A DNA stretch of 64,000 nucleotides from contig JARGXX010000098.1 in assembly GCA_030374765.1 (NCBI GenBank), positions 62,001 to 126,000 on the forward strand, given 5' to 3'. Each line of letters opens with the position of its first letter. Position 1 is the first letter of the stretch. The DNA is from Agarophyton chilense. Lineage: Eukaryota > Rhodophyta > Florideophyceae > Gracilariales > Gracilariaceae. A program made the translations under genes and the position numbers. Under the pieces are notes generated by a model. The model searched no databases, was not told the origin of the DNA, and was given only the letters and a program-made list of their open reading frames with translations. Below, piece after piece: positions 42,159 to 52,395 of the stretch.

Positions 42159-43337
42159 TTAACACACGTCGTCCCATGTGTCCACGTTCGCCGGTCCGCC
42201 AAGGTTCTCGCTGCCATCTGGCTCGCTCCGCTGCCGCACTTGCACGCACCGCCGTCCACTCACCACAGCCACGTGCAGCATGAGCTCGCAGCCCTCGTGC
42301 ACGCCCTTGCGTCCGCCCCCGCGCTCTCCCCCGCGCTCGCACTCGCGCTCTCTTTCGGGGCTCTCGCGAAAACTCTTACGCGCCCACTGCACCTCGCACC
42401 CCATGTCGAAAAACTCCATCCTGCGCACACACTTGGTCCAAACCGCCAACGCAAACACCAAAGTCAAGCTCCAAATCACACAAGCCACAACCAGCAACCC
42501 CGTTACCACATTGGTCGCGTCGCGTCCAGTACCCGCCTCCCCCGCTCGCACGCACCGACCACTCTTGAGCCCCAGAAGCGTCAGTGTTCGTAGCCGCTCT
42601 TCATCACGTTCCCCGCTCTCCACTGCGCGTGCCAGTCGCTTTCCCATTTGCCCTATCAGCTCCTTGCTCACATCGAACCTCACCCGCGTCTTGAGAAATG
42701 TAAACTCCGTTTTGTTCGCCTGTAGACTGCGTTCTTCGTTGGTCGGCCGTGCTGACAAGTACACGTCCTTGCCTTCCACGATCACGTACACGCACATTTC
42801 ACCCACGCATGTGCGCTTGTGATTCTGAACATCGTGGTTCACATGCTGGTGCCGAGCGTAGCTGTACAGTTCGTTTTCTTCGCAAAGAAACGTTCGTCCT
42901 GCCTCCTCTCCCCGTCCGGCGATGCTTAAATTTGCTCCGTGCTCCAGCACAACTAGCTCCTTTCCCGGCTTTGTCTTCCTGCAAGCGATGCGCGCTTCGT
43001 CGCCCACACTACCCGCATCTAGCGTCTGATTCGCATCCGCTATTGCCATCAGTCGGTCGCAGCGCTCTAGTGTGTTTTGCGGTATTATTATGGGGTCACT
43101 GCATACTGATAACACCGTTTCCAACACCAAGAACAATCCCAATGAGCCCCATGTCACTGCTTTAAGTCGCTTCTTCTGCGCGCGTATAGAACACCGCTTG
43201 CCTTTGCTTAGAACCCGACATTGCGATATCGCCAGCACTCTTCGCAGCGCTCGGTACAGCGCCAGCTCACTCAGCGTTGATAACAGCATTGTCAATACGC
43301 TGAATAAGTTAGCAGTGATTGCAATCACTACCATCAT
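42159..43337 (-). CDS. Multi-pass membrane protein of unknown function (392 aa)
   Basis: An intact frame from MMVVIAITANLF. Hydrophobic segments lie near residues 2-25, 63-80 (WGSLGLFLVLETVLSV) and 280-305 (VVTGLLVVACVIWSLTLVFALAVW). Between the second and third is a loop of about 200 residues with several cysteines (ERCDRLM, IACRKT, FLCEEN, KRTCVGEMC) and a possible N-glycosylation site (NQT, NLS), so it probably faces the lumen or outside. The C-terminal 85 residues are charged and Gly/Arg/Glu-rich. No family is recognised. Confidence 0.65.
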   Translation of the reverse strand: MMVVIAITANLFSVLTMLLSTLSELALYRALRRVLAISQCRVLSKGKRCSIRAQKKRLKAVTWGSLGLFLVLETVLSVCSDPIIIPQNTLERCDRLMAIADANQTLDAGSVGDEARIACRKTKPGKELVVLEHGANLSIAGRGEEAGRTFLCEENELYSYARHQHVNHDVQNHKRTCVGEMCVYVIVEGKDVYLSARPTNEERSLQANKTEFTFLKTRVRFDVSKELIGQMGKRLARAVESGERDEERLRTLTLLGLKSGRCVRAGEAGTGRDATNVVTGLLVVACVIWSLTLVFALAVWTKCVRRMEFFDMGCEVQWARKSFRESPERERECERGGERGGGRKGVHEGCELMLHVAVVSGRRCVQVRQRSEPDGSENLGGPANVDTWDDVC

Positions 43338-43639
43338 GAAATTTATGGTTGCTTATCCCAATCCTCCTTTGTTCTATGCCTGCACACCACCATCCAATGT
43401 GCGATGCTATGCAATTCTGTCCCCAACGTCCACTTTCGATGTTAGTAATATATGGCGCATGCTCCGATGATACTCTGGCGAGAAACAAAGCTAGTATGGC
43501 AGCCCGTGTTTTGCTTGCGTACGCCACGGCGTGGAAGATCAATCAATTTTATACATTGTGATCCTGTTCGTCCTCACCGTACAAGGGGAACATCCGTAGC
43601 CCTTACTAGCGTAGCTCAGGGGCTGCGTCAACCCCGGGT

Positions 43640-43771
43640 TGGAAAATATCTGAGGACTTTCTGTGAGAAAAGCGGCGGCTAATTTTCCGTATGAGGGGAA
43701 GACTACCTGATTTTACTTAGTTCATCTCGTCGTCGTGCCTATGTGCCTGCTATTTCTACTGTAATGTTTGA
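43640..43771 (-). mobile_element. Copia 3' LTR remnant
   Basis: Aligned part 43690-43771 matches 49100-49197, e.g. TTCATCTCGTCGTCGTGC here. The outer limit at 43640 is estimated from the length of the other LTR. Confidence 0.55.
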
Positions 43772-44156
43772 TTTTTCGAAAGCCCGAAGCAGCAATTTCT
43801 CGATGATAGTCCCCGGTTGCTGCTTTGTATGCACCTTAGGGGCGTGGGAGAACTTACAGACGAGTTAGTAGTGTTTGGTATTTGTCGCGATGCAAAGGAT
43901 TTGGAAATATGTCCGCCAATATTTCTCCTGTGGGAATGCGATGAATGTATGTGTGATGATTTCTTACATGGTGCTGAAGGTAAAGATGTCGGATATCGTT
44001 GTATTCTCTTCGTTTCGTAGGTGCTTCGCTTTCCACGGTGACGACTACTGATCTATTGTCGATATGGTGTGGGGTCGTTTACTTCAGTGATGCATTGTAG
44101 TTCGCAGAAGCCTTTAAAGCCTACGCGTGAACAAGGTGACGTCTGTAGCTGATATG

Positions 44157-44175
44157 TATATATATATATATATAT
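44157..44175. repeat. TA microsatellite
   Basis: An uninterrupted alternating TA run of about 19 bases. Confidence 0.9.
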
Positions 44176-44202
44176 TCTGCTCTTGTGGTTGAGAGAGCAA
44201 CA

Positions 44203-45208
44203 TCATTCTTTTTCTTTGGATAGCCATGAAATAGAAATTTTATTGAGACAGTTTAAATTTCCTGAGATAGATTCGCTGTAGCGTGAGTTAGCAAAATTGG
44301 CTTCCACCAATAAACCAAGATTTCTGTTTGTGTTCGTTTCCTTGGTGGATTTGTGTTTGTAGATAAAACTACGTGTGCGTGTTCTTACGAGATAGCGCAA
44401 CAATGTCTTGAGTGATTGTTGGTGATGTTTCTGCGAACGGCTCATGTGCTATGGGAGTCTTTTTGTTACGTATATGATATTCGGTCGAGTACTTTCTGAT
44501 ACGTATCGAATATCTCCGAATATTTGTTGATGTTTTTGGCCTCTTTTGCAGTGAGGCATGGAGTTCTAAGTTGTTTGTCTAATTGTTTGAGTGTTTTGTA
44601 TAGGGTAACAGTAGAATTGCAGTTTTTCGTATTTTTAGTTCGAGTATTGCGTTTATGAGATCTGTTTGAGTGACATGTAATTTTCCATCTTTGAAGTCTT
44701 TATTGTCTAGTTAAGAAATTTCTTAGGTGGCTCTAGTCTTTTCAATTTATATTTTTTTGAGAAGTGCGTGACAGAGTTGATTGATAAGCTGTTGCTTGGA
44801 TGCTAGTACAACAAAGTCGTGTATTGTAGTGCTTATGACGGTGGATACTGAATCTTTGTAGCGTTTGTACAGACAATGGTCGTGTTTGGATGGATAGAAA
44901 TCTTGTTGATTCAGAAACTGTTGAATCCAGCGGTTGTAGTAATATTTTGCCGTTTTGGAGCTATATATGTTGCCTCCTAATTTTCCATATGTACCTGCAT
45001 GTCTGTATGTTTCTTCGAATGTTGTTATTTGACGTAATTTCACTGAGCGACCATGATTGTAACGTTCGTGTAGATGTGCTGTTTTGATGTCGAAGTGTTC
45101 CAATGAAAAATCGTGTGTGGCGTGTAATGCGATGAGCATGGGTTGAGTTGACCTGGCTGCTGTGTATGTAGGGATGTTTTTAGGGTCATAATGGAGTTTT
45201 GGTTTCAT
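44203..45208 (-). pseudogene. Copia reverse transcriptase-RNase H remnant
   Basis: Piece 45208-44747 has the copia RT signature FDIKTAHLHERY (usually FDVKTAFLNG) and HDFVVLAS where YVDDLLIAS is expected, so the active-site aspartates are lost. Piece 44445-44203 matches the copia RNase H (LLRYLVRTRTRS, then SGNLNCLNKISISWLSKEKE). Stops and a gap of about 300 bases separate them. It is an old non-functional copy. Confidence 0.75.
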
Positions 45209-45377
45209 GGGGTCTCTACGGAGGTTGCATTGGGCTTCTTTTTGTACTAATTGTCCTTCTGCGTCCCGTTTGTATCAGTACAGCATCATCAGTGGGATGA
45301 TTTGTTGCAGTGGTAGTATGTAGTTCGGAGATAGCCACTTTGTGCTCTTGTGATAGTCGATGTTGTTGAGTTCGGCG

Positions 45378-46689
45378 TCATATCCTTGTTTTCATTGGTT
45401 TACATTCGGGCATTGGCGTGCTTGGGATATGTGGGCTGGGGGCGGTGTGTTTATTTAGATTGTGGCTTGGATGGTTTGTCGTTGAGTAGCTTTGGCCTTG
45501 AATGTTGCTGTGCTTTTGTACTATGCGATCCGGGTGTTGCTGGTATGGATGAAATTCTACCGCTCGAACTGTCTGGTATTGGTTCGTGCGAACGTTTAGT
45601 ACCATTATATGTTTGACGGGGTTGGATAAATTATTCTCGCTGGATCTGACCATTGTTATAGCTTTTCTTTCGGAGCATAGATTGGAATGGTCCTTAGCTT
45701 CTCGAATGTAAAGAGTCGGATGTTCTGGGGCACAGGACGATAGGTATGTGTGGATGTAGGTTTTATCGGTCCGCCCGTATCGGAGCTGACGTATGCTCCC
45801 ATTTGATAGTTATGTGTGGTGCGTTAGAGGGGTACTAGATAGAGCTTTTCGTGTTGACATGAGCTGCAGCTAAGTATAAATACAGAGGGAAGTGTCGTAA
45901 GTATGGTGGGGATGAGCCTATGTTTGGCTGTGAGTGATGACTTCCTAAGGTTGGTGTGATTTAGTCTGATATGCCAGTCATGAAAGGGACATTTGAACTT
46001 TGATGGGCGGTGATGTTTGGTTGTATTTGGTAGAATTCTTAGCATTTGTGAGCCTGTTGCGGGCGCCTTATGATGTGTGACTGATGATGGTGTGTCTTGT
46101 TTGGTTGTTTTGTTCGTGGGTGCTGTTGTAGTTTGTGTTACGGGCAGATGAGCTTCTCGCCGATGTGTATCACGTGGAATTGAAATTGTTTGTGACGTGT
46201 ATGCTGTGGGTATGTTTATGAGAGTTCCTTTGAGGTAGTATTGTCCATGTTTCAATGGTGCTGTGGCCATGACTTTTGGCGTGTTACTTTGTGTATCGAC
46301 TATAAATCCCTTGTTCGCTATGAATGCTACAAGCCCATACCTTGCTGCAAGATGATTGACAGGCAATAAGTTGTGTCTGGTTTTTTTTATACTGTATAAG
46401 ATGTGATACTTCAGGCATTGTTGCGCAGCCGGATTTTGTTATTCCCATGGTGCGTGCACGGAGTCTGCGAGTTGGTGGCGGTGGTAATTAGTGTCGGTTT
46501 GGTGGCTGGTATCATGGATGGCATTGGTTTTGCTAGGTGTGTGAGGTGTGCTCCTCTGTCGAGGATGAACGTACCGTTTGTATCTGTGCGAACTTCAAAG
46601 AGCACGTCGGCACGTGGGAGAGGTGGGTATAGTTGTGTTGGGGGGGTGTAGTACGGCGGATGATAAGCAGGGGGTGGTACGTGCGTCAT
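45378..46689 (-). pseudogene. Copia protease-integrase remnant
   Basis: Piece 46689-46411 has FILDRGAHLTH, a decayed form of the copia protease box LDSGASxH. Piece 46366-45824 has the pre-integrase zinc region WHIRLNHTNLRK and CSSCQHEK (HHCC). Piece 45653-45378 is a likely C-terminal integrase fragment. Frames are broken between pieces. Confidence 0.65.
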
Positions 46690-47262
46690 TTATGTTGCGT
46701 ATGTTGGGCATTGTGGTGTCAAATGAGCTTATTGTGCTACTGGCTTGATTATTCTTATATCTCTGGTGGCGGCGGTCCCGGCAGTCTTTGTCGGTGTGAA
46801 CTGATGGTATTCCCGGTTATGTGTGCAATCTTCATGGAATTTGTCCGTAGTGCATGCGGAGCGGAGTGTACTGGTTGCGACAGGTTGATCGATAGGAGCG
46901 TCTGGGAAAGTTACGTCCGCGGAATCCGTAGTCCCCGATGAAACTTAAGGTGGTGTGAGCGACGGGAGTGGGGCCATGAACAGATTGGTAAAGAGCATGT
47001 AGTTATTTGAATGCACGTGTAAATTCGTTTATTGGCTCCGGTTTTGCGACAAGTAGAGGGCTAGAATGCGCGTAACAGATGATACTAGTCGTAGGCCGGT
47101 GATCATAAACTCGATGGGAAATTCCTCGTCAAAGATTCCTGGGTACTCGGCTGCAATAGTTTTCTGTCGTACGTTGTAGTGTGCTTGAATGTAATCATCT
47201 ATCTTTTCTTTTCTGTCGTCGTGGATGTTCCCTGCTTCGTATTTGAGTAATATGTGATCCTT

Positions 47263-47617
47263 TTATGTGGAGTTATTGAGGTGTGCTATTATTTTGGTAA
47301 GTAATTCGTATGGAATCGGTCGATCGTCCGGGACCAGAATAAGGCTTAGAATTTTGAATGGCATACTACTTAATATGGCTGAAAGTATCTTCGACTGTTT
47401 CGTAGTAAATACATCCAGTTGTACTGACTCGGTGGGTTGCGGGGGATGGCTGGTGAGTTGTGCACTTGCTCGTATAGTGGTGGAATATGGGACTAGCGCC
47501 AGATACCAAGGGGCATAGTATCGGGGGTCAAGTTCTAAGAGGCGATTTTTTCTGTCGTCTGTCATTGTCGTTTGTGGTTCTGTAACGATTGTTTGTTGTT
47601 TGGTATTGTGAGATATA
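47263..47617 (-). pseudogene. Copia gag remnant
   Basis: The open piece continues from the Tc1 insertion point down to 47263. It contains LLELDPRYYAPWYLALVPY, which resembles the tryptophan-containing start of copia gag. Identity rests mainly on position upstream of the protease. Confidence 0.4.
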
Positions 47618-48917
47618 CAGTGCGTTTCAAAAACATATCCCTTTACAAAAACTGCGCCAAAAAGGCATTTCACGTACTGTAGAGCACATTTCACAACAAA
47701 TAAAAACCACTAAGTCAATAACACTGTTTCAAAAGTATATCCTTTATACAATCATTCGCTCAATTATGGCTCGTGGCGCACCTCTGACACGCTCTGAACA
47801 GCTGGAAATCATGGAATTAGTAGGTCAGGGTATGATTCCAGCAGATATAGCCCGAAAACTCAAGCGCAGCCCAAAAACAATCAGCAACTTCATCAAAAAC
47901 CCCGCTACATACGGAACAAAGCGTTCAACCGGCCGTCCTACGGCACTATCCCCGGCCGATAAGCGCGGAATTAAGCGAGAACTATGTTGCAACACTTCAT
48001 CTTGCGGGAAAATTGTCAAAAACCTAAATTTGCCTCTATCAAGATCTACAATATGGCGTGAAGTCAACCGTCAAAATTTGTTCAAGTACACAAAAATGAG
48101 GAAAACTTTTTTTTTAAAAGATAATCACAAGAAAAGTCGAGTTGAATGGTGTGCTCAAAAGGCTTATTGGAAAACTGAATGGAATAATGTTATCTTTTCC
48201 GACGAAAAAAAGTTTAACCTTGATGGTCCAGATTGCTATAAATTTTATTGGCATGATCTACGAAAAGAAAAGAAGGAATTTGTGACTAGGCATTCAGGAG
48301 GCGCATCAGTAATGGTTTGGGCTGGAATCTCTACTAAAGGAGCAACTGATATGGCTTTTGTTGAAACTACAATGAACTCTGAGAAGTATGCTGAAGTTCT
48401 AGAAAACTATCTTTTACCTTTTTCATACTGTATGCATGGAGAAGAATTCATTTTTCAGCAAGATAATGCACCTGTGCATAAGTCTAATTTTATGAAACAG
48501 TGGTTCAATAGTCTAAATATGTCGGTTATGGAATGGCCTGCGCGCTCTCCTGACCTCAACCCTATCGAAAACATTTGGGGAATGTTGGCCCGAATAGTTT
48601 ATGGGCAAGGAAGGCAATTTGATACAGTTTTTGATCTGAAAAATTGTATCAAAGATTGCTGGGAAAAGATTGACTGTAATGCTATCAATCCTTTTATAGA
48701 ATCAATGCCAAAGCGTTGTATAAGTGTTATACAGGCTAAAGGAGCAAAAATAAACTACTGAACTCGCGTTAGAATAAAAAGGATGCAATAAAGGTTATGA
48801 TTTTGAAACAGTTTTTTTACTTGAAAATTTTTTCACACTGATTTTGTTAGTTTTACTGTAGCCAAAACGTCGATTTTTGGAAAATTTGCGCGAGGGATAT
48901 GATTTTGAAACAGACTT
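47618..48917 (+). mobile_element. Tc1/mariner transposon, intact, with doubled (IR/DR-type) ends
   Basis: 1300 bases flanked by TA (47616-47617 and 48918-48919). Terminal repeats: left CAGTGCGTTTCAAAAACATA from 47618, right mirror GATATGATTTTGAAACAGAC ending by 48917. A second copy of the same motif lies about 100 bases inside each end (47722-47748 and 48791-48812), giving four putative transposase sites. It carries one intact transposase gene and is inserted in the copia remnant. Confidence 0.9.
47766..48761 (+). CDS. Tc1-family DD34E transposase
   Basis: 331 aa from the ATG at 47766; the open frame extends upstream through the terminal repeat, so this start is the sensible one. N-terminal helix-turn-helix domains (LTRSEQLEIMELVGQGM, IARKLKRSPKTISNFI, then GRPTALSPADKRGI, a GRPR-like hook). 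Catalytic triad: FSDEKKF, QQDNAPVH, and SPDLNPIENIWG; the last two acids are 34 residues apart. No stop or frameshift. It should cut and paste the element at TA sites. The full frame and clean ends suggest recent activity. Confidence 0.92.
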   Translation: MARGAPLTRSEQLEIMELVGQGMIPADIARKLKRSPKTISNFIKNPATYGTKRSTGRPTALSPADKRGIKRELCCNTSSCGKIVKNLNLPLSRSTIWREVNRQNLFKYTKMRKTFFLKDNHKKSRVEWCAQKAYWKTEWNNVIFSDEKKFNLDGPDCYKFYWHDLRKEKKEFVTRHSGGASVMVWAGISTKGATDMAFVETTMNSEKYAEVLENYLLPFSYCMHGEEFIFQQDNAPVHKSNFMKQWFNSLNMSVMEWPARSPDLNPIENIWGMLARIVYGQGRQFDTVFDLKNCIKDCWEKIDCNAINPFIESMPKRCISVIQAKGAKINY

Positions 48918-49065
48918 TATGTTCGTCGTTTTGTTGTAGGACTGCGTTAGTGTAAAGTTCGGTTGTCAGCTCGTCGATGTCGCGGATCCGTTTCCGTTCT
49001 TATCCACGAATTGCACGTGGAATGCTTGGATTCGTTGTGCAGTAGTGTTAATGAGAAACAGAAGG

Positions 49066-49198
49066 TGTTACAATGTGGTATCGGCTTGTTGCGCTGCTTG
49101 TGGCCCATAAACTATGAGAGGAGGAGTCTAGCTGAGTTTGCTTCGTTCATCTCGTCGTCTTGCATGAGGATTTGCTCTTTCTATTGTGATGTTTAACA
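49066..49198 (-). mobile_element. Copia 5' LTR
   Basis: 133 bases. On the - strand it runs TGTTAAACATCACAATAG to CATTGTAACA, with TG/CA ends. It pairs with 43690-43771. Confidence 0.55.
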
Positions 49199-49370
49199 TC
49201 CCGCGCTGTCGAGTATGGTGCAGCTCATCGTCGTCTAATCATTTGTAGCAAATAAGTCGAAATTATTAAAAATATGTGCTAACTCATGAGGTATATTTGA
49301 GATGCCTGCTCTAGCGCTGGCTGTAGGCGAGCGTACATCCCCGCAATAAATAAACTGCTCTGAATGCAGC

Positions 49371-49375
49371 CCCCT
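49371..49375. repeat. Target-site duplication of D, left (CCCCT)
   Basis: CCCCT here and at 58793-58797 directly flank element D. Confidence 0.8.
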
Positions 49376-50241
49376 TTTAGGATAATGCCCCCAAGAGGGA
49401 AAACCTACGAAGACGTCCGGATCTTCCTCTCACGAGGTAACCGGCGCGGTAGAGCCCTCCCAGGGATCGGCGCGCAATGCCGGGTGTGAGCCGGAGCCGA
49501 ACCGTCGCGACGGGCGCAGGGAGGCTGAAAGAAGCCGAGAATATCCGCCGAAGCGGTGCTTGCGTATCTTCTGAGGAGTCAATACCCACGAGAGTGGCGA
49601 GCACGACAGGTGTCAGTGCGAGCCGCAAGAGCGGGAATTGCCCAACGAAGGGGAGAAAAAGGGAAGGAAAATGGGAACGGAGGCAAGAGGGCGAGGTTGA
49701 CCACGAGTCGCAAGAGGGGACTCGGGAATAGCCGGCACTGCCGGGTGTAGCAAACCGTATACACGTGCGGAACCACGAAAGTGGGAATAGATACCCAACA
49801 CACGAAGGTTTCTTGAACGTCCAAGGGGGTTGGGTAGCCGTGCACCACGGGAAATCCCTCCGTAAGGAGTTGTATATCCGCGCAGGCGGTTCGACCCAGA
49901 GCCAAGATCTGAAAGACCAAGATCATCCTTGTTGGGGAGACTTTACTGGACCGGCGGCCGCGAGGCCGGCGGCCTAAGTACTGTAGTCACCGTAGAATAG
50001 AATAAATAAAGTCTATCCTAAATAGCTAAATGTCCGTCTAACAAAAGGGGCCAATCTGGCGGCCACGTGTCGCGCGGGCGCTGCCGCCACGTGTATGGCA
50101 CCCGGTCCCGCCGGTGCATCACTGGCGTTCCGGCCATTGCCGTGAAAACGGATTACTCCTACTCATAACGAGGTTGCACGCCGGAGGCTCCGGAAAAAAT
50201 CTTAAGTCCCCAAAAACCTCCCTGGAGGCCGTTGCTCTTCA
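49376..50241 (-). mobile_element. Element D 3' LTR
   Basis: 866 bases. On the - strand it runs TGAAGAGCAACGGCC to CATTATCCTAAA; the last bases differ from the TGTCCTACA end of the other copy. It must also promote the opposite-strand ORF that starts 47 bases beyond it. Confidence 0.9.
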
Positions 50242-50254
50242 TATCCCCCCCTTA
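50242..50254 (-). promoter_or_regulatory. Polypurine tract of D
   Basis: On the - strand AAGGGGGGGATA abuts the 3' LTR, the same place as in element B. Confidence 0.75.
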
Positions 50255-50287
50255 AGACAGGGCGAACACCTCGAAGAAGAAGTCGGC

Positions 50288-52063
50288 ATGGCAGCTCGTC
50301 ATGATAAGAGCGCGTCCGACACCGGGTCTCCGGAAACCAACACACCTTCACCAAGGATCCCACGCACGCTCTCCGCATCGAATTCCAACCACAGCACACC
50401 AACACGCACCATGTCCAACCCCGACCGTCATAACATATCCGCGACTCCCGCCCTTGGCGGTTCCACCGGCTTCCGGTCCGCGCCCCACCCTGGGGATGTT
50501 ACCAACCTCGCGTACGAAGACCGCCGTATTGGCGCCCGCTTTCGCGGACAGGCGGACCCACCGCAGTGGCCGACCTACGACCCCCTTGTGGGTGCAAATC
50601 CGAGAACTCGGCATGGCTCCGCGATGTTGCGGTATACGCCTTGGTTTCACCCATTGGCTGTCCGCGACGAGGATTTGATCCAATCCTACACCGATAATTC
50701 GGAGATGCTCCCGGGCGACCTGCCCGGCGTGGTGACCATGTCCTGGGATTGGCGTAATCGCATCGCCATCCCGGTACACCACATACTCCGCCGACGCGGT
50801 GAATCCTCTGCGGAGGCTCAAGCCGCGCTTGTGCGGATCGCTTATCTCAGGCACCATCGGGCGCCTTTTGAGTTCCTGATACCGCCAGAGGTCGAATTCG
50901 ACGTCCACCTTTACCGCACTCGCGGGAAAATGTCGTACTGTGACCGTCTTAACGGATTGGAAACCCTCGCTTGGAGGGGCACACTGATCGCTCGGCAAGA
51001 AGCCCTTTGCTGGGCGCGACCGATTCTTCGGGCAGAGTTCCGCTACCAACCGCGGCAGTCGCGCTCGAACTTCCTTCAGAACTTCATCCGCGATGAGCGG
51101 CGTTGGCGGGCCCGGACCGGTTATTTCGTACCGTACCAGAACACGGAGATTGAGCGCATCGCGCCTGCTCACCGACGTGGTCGGTACGTCAGTCTCCCAG
51201 ACTGGTGGTCCTCCTTGGAGGCGTGCTGGGGTTGCTTCATTGAGCTGCCCCCAGTCTTCACCTATGTAGGGTCGTCGTTCTTGAACGATCCCCAGTCGGG
51301 GTGGTGGTCCGTCGTGGTAAGCGAATGGGCCGTCCGCACTGCGGCTTTTATCCTCGCTGAGGCGTACGACCAATACCGATTGTGGTACGTGCCACCACGT
51401 GTGCGGGCTGCGATCCGCCGTTTGGACATGCGCATCCCCCTCGGGGGCGAGGCGAACGAAGAAGAGATGCTGGGCCTCCTCGATTTTGTGGATGGGGTCC
51501 AGTGGGATGAGGTCCCGCTGGAGAACTCCCAACGCATTCAACCGCGTCGCGGGTCTGGCCCCGGACTCGGGAGGAATACCGCGCTAGCGGGGGATTTCAT
51601 CTATTTCGACCCCTGGGAGTACCACGAGATCAGCCGCGAGGAAGCGGAAGCCAACCGGCATGCGCCGCGTGAAGTCCCGGCCGACCACCCGCGAGGGTAT
51701 GTCGACTCGAGCGACTATTACCGCGGCTATGCGGATGGTGACCCGATGGTCGACAACGAACCGGGGGATCCGGGTTACGCTCCGATGGAGGATGACGAGT
51801 CCGGCGAGGCCGGTGAGGAGTCCGTTGAATACGGTGGTGCGGCTCCATCCGGGGCTGCTGATGCCGTGCGAACGGATTCCTATCCGACTCCATCGGTGGC
51901 GGGCCCGCCCGCAACTGCCGCTGGCGCGGAGCGGGGCGAGGTCATCGCGCGCTTCCTTCGGGAGGTGGGGCTTCGCCCTTCCGAGATCTCGGGTGATGTG
52001 GCCGCCATGCGGGATGCCTTAGCCAACCGCCTGGGCGGGAGTCCACCTCGTGCGGAGGAATGA
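50288..52063 (+). CDS. Antisense accessory protein of element D (591 aa, unknown)
   Basis: An intact frame opposite to gag-pol. I chose the ATG at 50288 (MAARHDKSASD) because the upstream open codons to 50114 lie in the LTR. A polar Thr/Pro/Ser N-terminus is followed by a globular centre: FHPLAVRDEDLIQSY, RRRGESSAEAQAALVRIAY, FLIPPEVEFDVHLYRT, PILRAEFRYQPRQ, PPVFTYVGSSFLNDP, VVVSEWAVRTAAFIL and RLWYVPPRVRAAIRRLD. An acidic region and a final helix (VIARFLREVGLRPSEI) close it. Order and residues match the protein of element B (25970-27865) through the whole centre. No known domain or membrane segment. It is unbroken although gag and pol of this element carry at least five lesions. Confidence 0.85.
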   Translation: MAARHDKSASDTGSPETNTPSPRIPRTLSASNSNHSTPTRTMSNPDRHNISATPALGGSTGFRSAPHPGDVTNLAYEDRRIGARFRGQADPPQWPTYDPLVGANPRTRHGSAMLRYTPWFHPLAVRDEDLIQSYTDNSEMLPGDLPGVVTMSWDWRNRIAIPVHHILRRRGESSAEAQAALVRIAYLRHHRAPFEFLIPPEVEFDVHLYRTRGKMSYCDRLNGLETLAWRGTLIARQEALCWARPILRAEFRYQPRQSRSNFLQNFIRDERRWRARTGYFVPYQNTEIERIAPAHRRGRYVSLPDWWSSLEACWGCFIELPPVFTYVGSSFLNDPQSGWWSVVVSEWAVRTAAFILAEAYDQYRLWYVPPRVRAAIRRLDMRIPLGGEANEEEMLGLLDFVDGVQWDEVPLENSQRIQPRRGSGPGLGRNTALAGDFIYFDPWEYHEISREEAEANRHAPREVPADHPRGYVDSSDYYRGYADGDPMVDNEPGDPGYAPMEDDESGEAGEESVEYGGAAPSGAADAVRTDSYPTPSVAGPPATAAGAERGEVIARFLREVGLRPSEISGDVAAMRDALANRLGGSPPRAEE

Positions 52064-52395
52064 CCGGAGCTTCCGGTAGAATGTAGGGCGGCGCCACTAG
52101 GGCGCCCTTGCCAGTAGTGAGAAATAAAAGAAGAGGGTCGCCTTTCCGACGCCCTTTCCCAAGTCCGCTTCTTTCTTTCCGGGGTACTGGCCTTCTACCG
52201 GGGTTCCGGCGTTGCAGGGAACCAGCCTAGCTGGGAGTTCCGTGTTTAACGGTGGGCGCTTCGCGCGCGGACCAGGTAACTGGCACGACCACCAACGACG
52301 TTGGGATAGCGTGAGCGGTTGCTTCCTTCCCCGCGTTGGGGCATGGACGGAGATGGCGCCTGGCGCCATCAGCCATTCCATTCCGTGTACACGGT

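Larger units (their letters stand above)
43640..49198 (-). mobile_element. Degenerate Ty1/copia retrotransposon (split by a Tc1 element)
   Basis: Ty1/copia order on the - strand: LTR (49198-49066), gag remnant, protease, integrase, RT, RNase H, LTR (about 43771-43640). All open pieces are short and broken. The LTRs align over about 85 bases around CATCTCGTCGTCTTGC at roughly 75-80%, so the insertion is old. A Tc1 transposon at 47618-48917 interrupts the gag end. Confidence 0.75.

Noticed and set aside
43600..43660. tRNA-like stretch (GCGTAGCTCAGGGGC, then AACCCCGGGTTGG)
   Set aside because: It has D-arm- and T-arm-like words, but no cloverleaf with matching acceptor arms could be drawn.
50348..51541. 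397-codon open frame on the - strand of element D
   Set aside because: It lies exactly opposite the antisense accessory ORF, has Arg/Pro-rich shadow composition and has no counterpart in element B.
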